Origin: JABWAN01 sp041918175
Lineage (GTDB): Bacteria > Zhuqueibacterota > Zhuqueibacteria > Zhuqueibacterales > Zhuqueibacteraceae
Assembly (NCBI GenBank): GCA_041918175.1
Contig: JAYRWE010000094.1
Location: forward strand, 449,205-513,204
Length of the DNA: 64,000 nt
Direction: 5' to 3'
Shown: positions 63,001 to 64,000 of the stretch, piece by piece
How positions within the stretch are numbered: position 1 is the first letter of the stretch
Layout: the number at the start of each line of letters is the position of its first letter
Made by a program: the position numbers and the translations under genes
The notes under the pieces: generated by a model
What the model was told of the DNA's origin: nothing
Seen by the model: the letters and a program-made list of their open reading frames with translations, nothing else
Database searches by the model: none

Positions 63001-63748
63001 GGGATTGGAAGTGTGGAGCGAGCCGCAACACGAGACTGTGCATTTCACGGTGTGGGATACGGGCATCGGCATTTCCACGCAAGACTTGATCAAACTCTTT
63101 CAGCCTTTTGTGCAATTGGACAGCAGCCTCTCGCGCGAATATCCCGGCACAGGTTTGGGATTGGTGCTCGTGCATCGCATGGTGGAATTGCACGGCGGCG
63201 GCGTCTCGGTTTTGAGCGAGCCGGGCAAAGGCAGTCGCTTCACCATTTCGCTGCCGTGGCAAAAAGAAAATGCGCCGGCCTCGGTTGCAGAAAAGAGCCT
63301 TGCGGAAGTGGGCGACAATAAAATGTTATCCTCGGCCTTGCTCACCGTGAGCGGCAATTCCGAGGCATCTGCTCCGCTCATCTTGATCGCAGAAGACAAT
63401 GAAAGCAATCTGAAGACGTTGATCGACTATCTGCGCGGCAAAAAGTATCGCGTCTGTTTGTCGCGCGAAGGCAACGAAGCGCTGGCGCGCGCGCGGGAAG
63501 AGCGGCCGGATTTAATTTTGATGGACATTCAAATGCGCGGCATGAGCGGTTTGGAAGCGATTCGCGGCATGCGCGAGGAGGTGGGCTTGCACACGATTCC
63601 TATCGTCGCATTAACTGCGCTCGCCATGCCGGGCGACCGCGAGCGCTGTTTGGAGGCAGGAGCGAATGAGTATTTGAGCAAACCGGTAAGTTTAAAAAAG
63701 CTGCTTACTGTAATTGAAACGCAATTGCTGCCGAAACGGAACCCTTAG
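60038..63748 (+). CDS. multi-PAS hybrid histidine kinase
   Basis: A 1236-residue hybrid histidine kinase without obvious membrane segments. Order: five PAS/PAC units (about 25-145, 150-275, 285-400, 405-525, 530-650; for example 'NMPVMVDALDDAGRIIVWNR'), a GAF-like domain (about 665-820), HisKA with H858 in 'MSHELRTPLNAILG', HATPase_c ('DTGIGISTQDLIKLFQPF') and a receiver with phosphoacceptor D1163 in 'LILMDIQMRG'. It likely senses an intracellular signal and passes phosphate to an unlinked histidine phosphotransferase. No cognate regulator is adjacent. Confidence 0.9.
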   Translation: MTMLTSPLRVIKNLTGIPSSDRQIQHMLAQLPAVLWTTDADLCFTSSMGSGLAELQLQPNQLNGVSLWEYFQTQDPNASPIAQHRRALAGESCSFAQAWANHIYQTHLEPLRDLDGVIIGTLGLALDVTEYKRTEAALRQSRQEFDDLVHSLEGIVWEVDAPTLQFTFVSKQAERLLGYPTELWLADPSFWKDHLHPEDRDWDLHFCLEAALAKGSVEFEHRMLAADGRVIWLRNFITVQKENDCPIKLRGVMVDSSENKRAVEALRNAQSELGEAYSQLAAIIELAPAVAIQGYDENGVVKFWNRASEEMYGFTSEAALGKKLNAFLLSPEDAGEFEALVQTALRTNAPAPVREWQTQTATGEPRYVLSSLFPIRFGREQKQVICMDVDVTARQQAETALRESDARLRRMVENMPVMVDALDDAGRIIVWNRECESVTGYSASEIVGNPNAMEMLYPNADYRRRMQQEWQQRGNAYRDWEWEMTCKDGSTKVISWYNVSAAFPISGLKAWGIGIDVTQRKRTEEALRLSQERYKRLVESTKVVPFEASVRDCRFIYIGPQAVKLLGHPCEAWYREHFWAEHLYEEDRSRAIAFCQEACQKETDFDFEYRMVADDGRIIWVREIVSVVRGESGPETLRGFLLDITSRKLAKNALLESQTRLKLLTSIATGITSGMSVEQIIARTVKHIHQHFPWLRISYATVNENGLLHVAHSHDPDGKHSLIGAEIDLNFAPEVLAHFRKHEPLLVAEVAGAEALQPLAELLRENQIRAVLYTPVHYADHLVGILGFDAPQPHQWREHESATLREIAEYLAVAIKEARAQIERKRLEEERAAALRVANAELARAARLKDEFLASMSHELRTPLNAILGISEALREQVYGAINENQISALHNIEESGRHLLSLINDILDLSRIEAGKLELEIDPISVESVCAASLRFIHQMAQHKQLKISAQYDPEVKIIHADERRLKQVLVNLLSNAVKFTPANGVVGLEVWSEPQHETVHFTVWDTGIGISTQDLIKLFQPFVQLDSSLSREYPGTGLGLVLVHRMVELHGGGVSVLSEPGKGSRFTISLPWQKENAPASVAEKSLAEVGDNKMLSSALLTVSGNSEASAPLILIAEDNESNLKTLIDYLRGKKYRVCLSREGNEALARAREERPDLILMDIQMRGMSGLEAIRGMREEVGLHTIPIVALTALAMPGDRERCLEAGANEYLSKPVSLKKLLTVIETQLLPKRNP

Positions 63749-63780
63749 TGCGCGTCTAAAAGTTACTTCCCGAAACCGCC

Positions 63781-63862
63781 GTAGTCCCGCCCCCTTGTGG
63801 GGCGTTGATGGAACACAGAAATTTCATTGTTCCACCATCTGCCCACAAGGGGCAGGGACTAC
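63781..63862. repeat. REP-like inverted repeat, family A
   Basis: Arms GTAGTCCCGCCCCCTTGTGG (63781-63800) and CCACAAGGGGCAGGGACTAC (63843-63862) are near-perfect complements with an inner stem TGGAAC...GTTCCA. This is the same family as 300-405. Downstream, TCACCTAG (63940) and CTAGGTGA (63968) form a loose hairpin. Confidence 0.8.
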
Positions 63863-64000
63863 AATGGCGCGGGAAGTTATTTTTATATGAACCCTTAGAC
63901 AAATTCACCCAAGCCGTTTTTTTTGTCTTGTCGCTGCTTCACCTAGGGTTCATCTCCGTTTGTTTCTCTAGGTGATCTTTTCAAAGCAGAGTGACTTCAA

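Overview
The window looks like chromosomal DNA from a Gram-negative bacterium of the FCB superphylum, most like the uncultured KSB1/Calditrichota-type lineages. This placement is an inference from gene content. Supporting features are secreted proteins ending in T9SS/FlgD-like sorting domains with the 'NFPNPFNPST' type motif, a PorV-like barrel, a TonB-dependent receptor with an N-terminal carboxypeptidase-like domain, a GWxTD-domain protein, CRTAC1-type FG-GAP/ASPIC-UnbV proteins, multiheme cytochromes fused to TPR repeats, and a BamA-type patatin. No rRNA, tRNA or CRISPR array was seen. Most genes have a clear Shine-Dalgarno sequence, and I used it to trim many starts.

Positions 1-32 kb are almost entirely on the minus strand. 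They hold extracytoplasmic proteins: a 7-heme and a 5-heme cytochrome with TPR tails, three CRTAC1-like proteins, a glucose/sorbosone dehydrogenase-like protein with PKD, PA14 and sorting domains, a PQQ-type beta-propeller, a TPR lipoprotein and a Tat-exported TIM-barrel enzyme. The block ends in an apparent operon transcribed leftward: TonB receptor, secreted FN3/sorting protein, PorV-like barrel, 5-heme cytochrome. Small accessory genes lie between these: two PD-(D/E)XK (Rpn/DUF2887) nucleases, a MazF-type toxin-antitoxin pair, a truncated BRO/DinD-like gene and two REP-associated tyrosine transposases. Several families of intergenic palindromes accompany them.

Positions 32.7-42 kb are mainly housekeeping and metabolism: an FKBP isomerase, an AlkD-like repair protein and a YiiX-like hydrolase. 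A thiolase, 3-hydroxyacyl-CoA dehydrogenase and enoyl-CoA hydratase set is interrupted by small toxin-antitoxin-like or DUF genes, some of which appear frameshifted or truncated. A CrtA-like monooxygenase follows.

Positions 42-48.2 kb form an accessory island. It carries a class D beta-lactamase between 61-bp imperfect direct repeats, an AT-rich gene joining a TIR domain to a HIT/GalT-like nucleotidyltransferase module, an enolase-superfamily enzyme and an AT-rich NmrA-like reductase. A roughly 100-bp copy of the CrtA-like gene at 47.1 kb suggests the island lies between duplicated sequence. The TIR fusion is the best candidate for an undescribed system.

Positions 48.4-64 kb return to host-like genes: a DUF4394 lipoprotein, a TolB-propeller/metallopeptidase/beta-barrel protein, a GWxTD protein, a Nudix CoA pyrophosphatase and a large hybrid histidine kinase. 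Between them is a tightly overlapping three-gene operon of AAA ATPase, DUF4276 and outer-membrane patatin, the second system worth testing. The window begins and ends with copies of the same palindromic repeat family.
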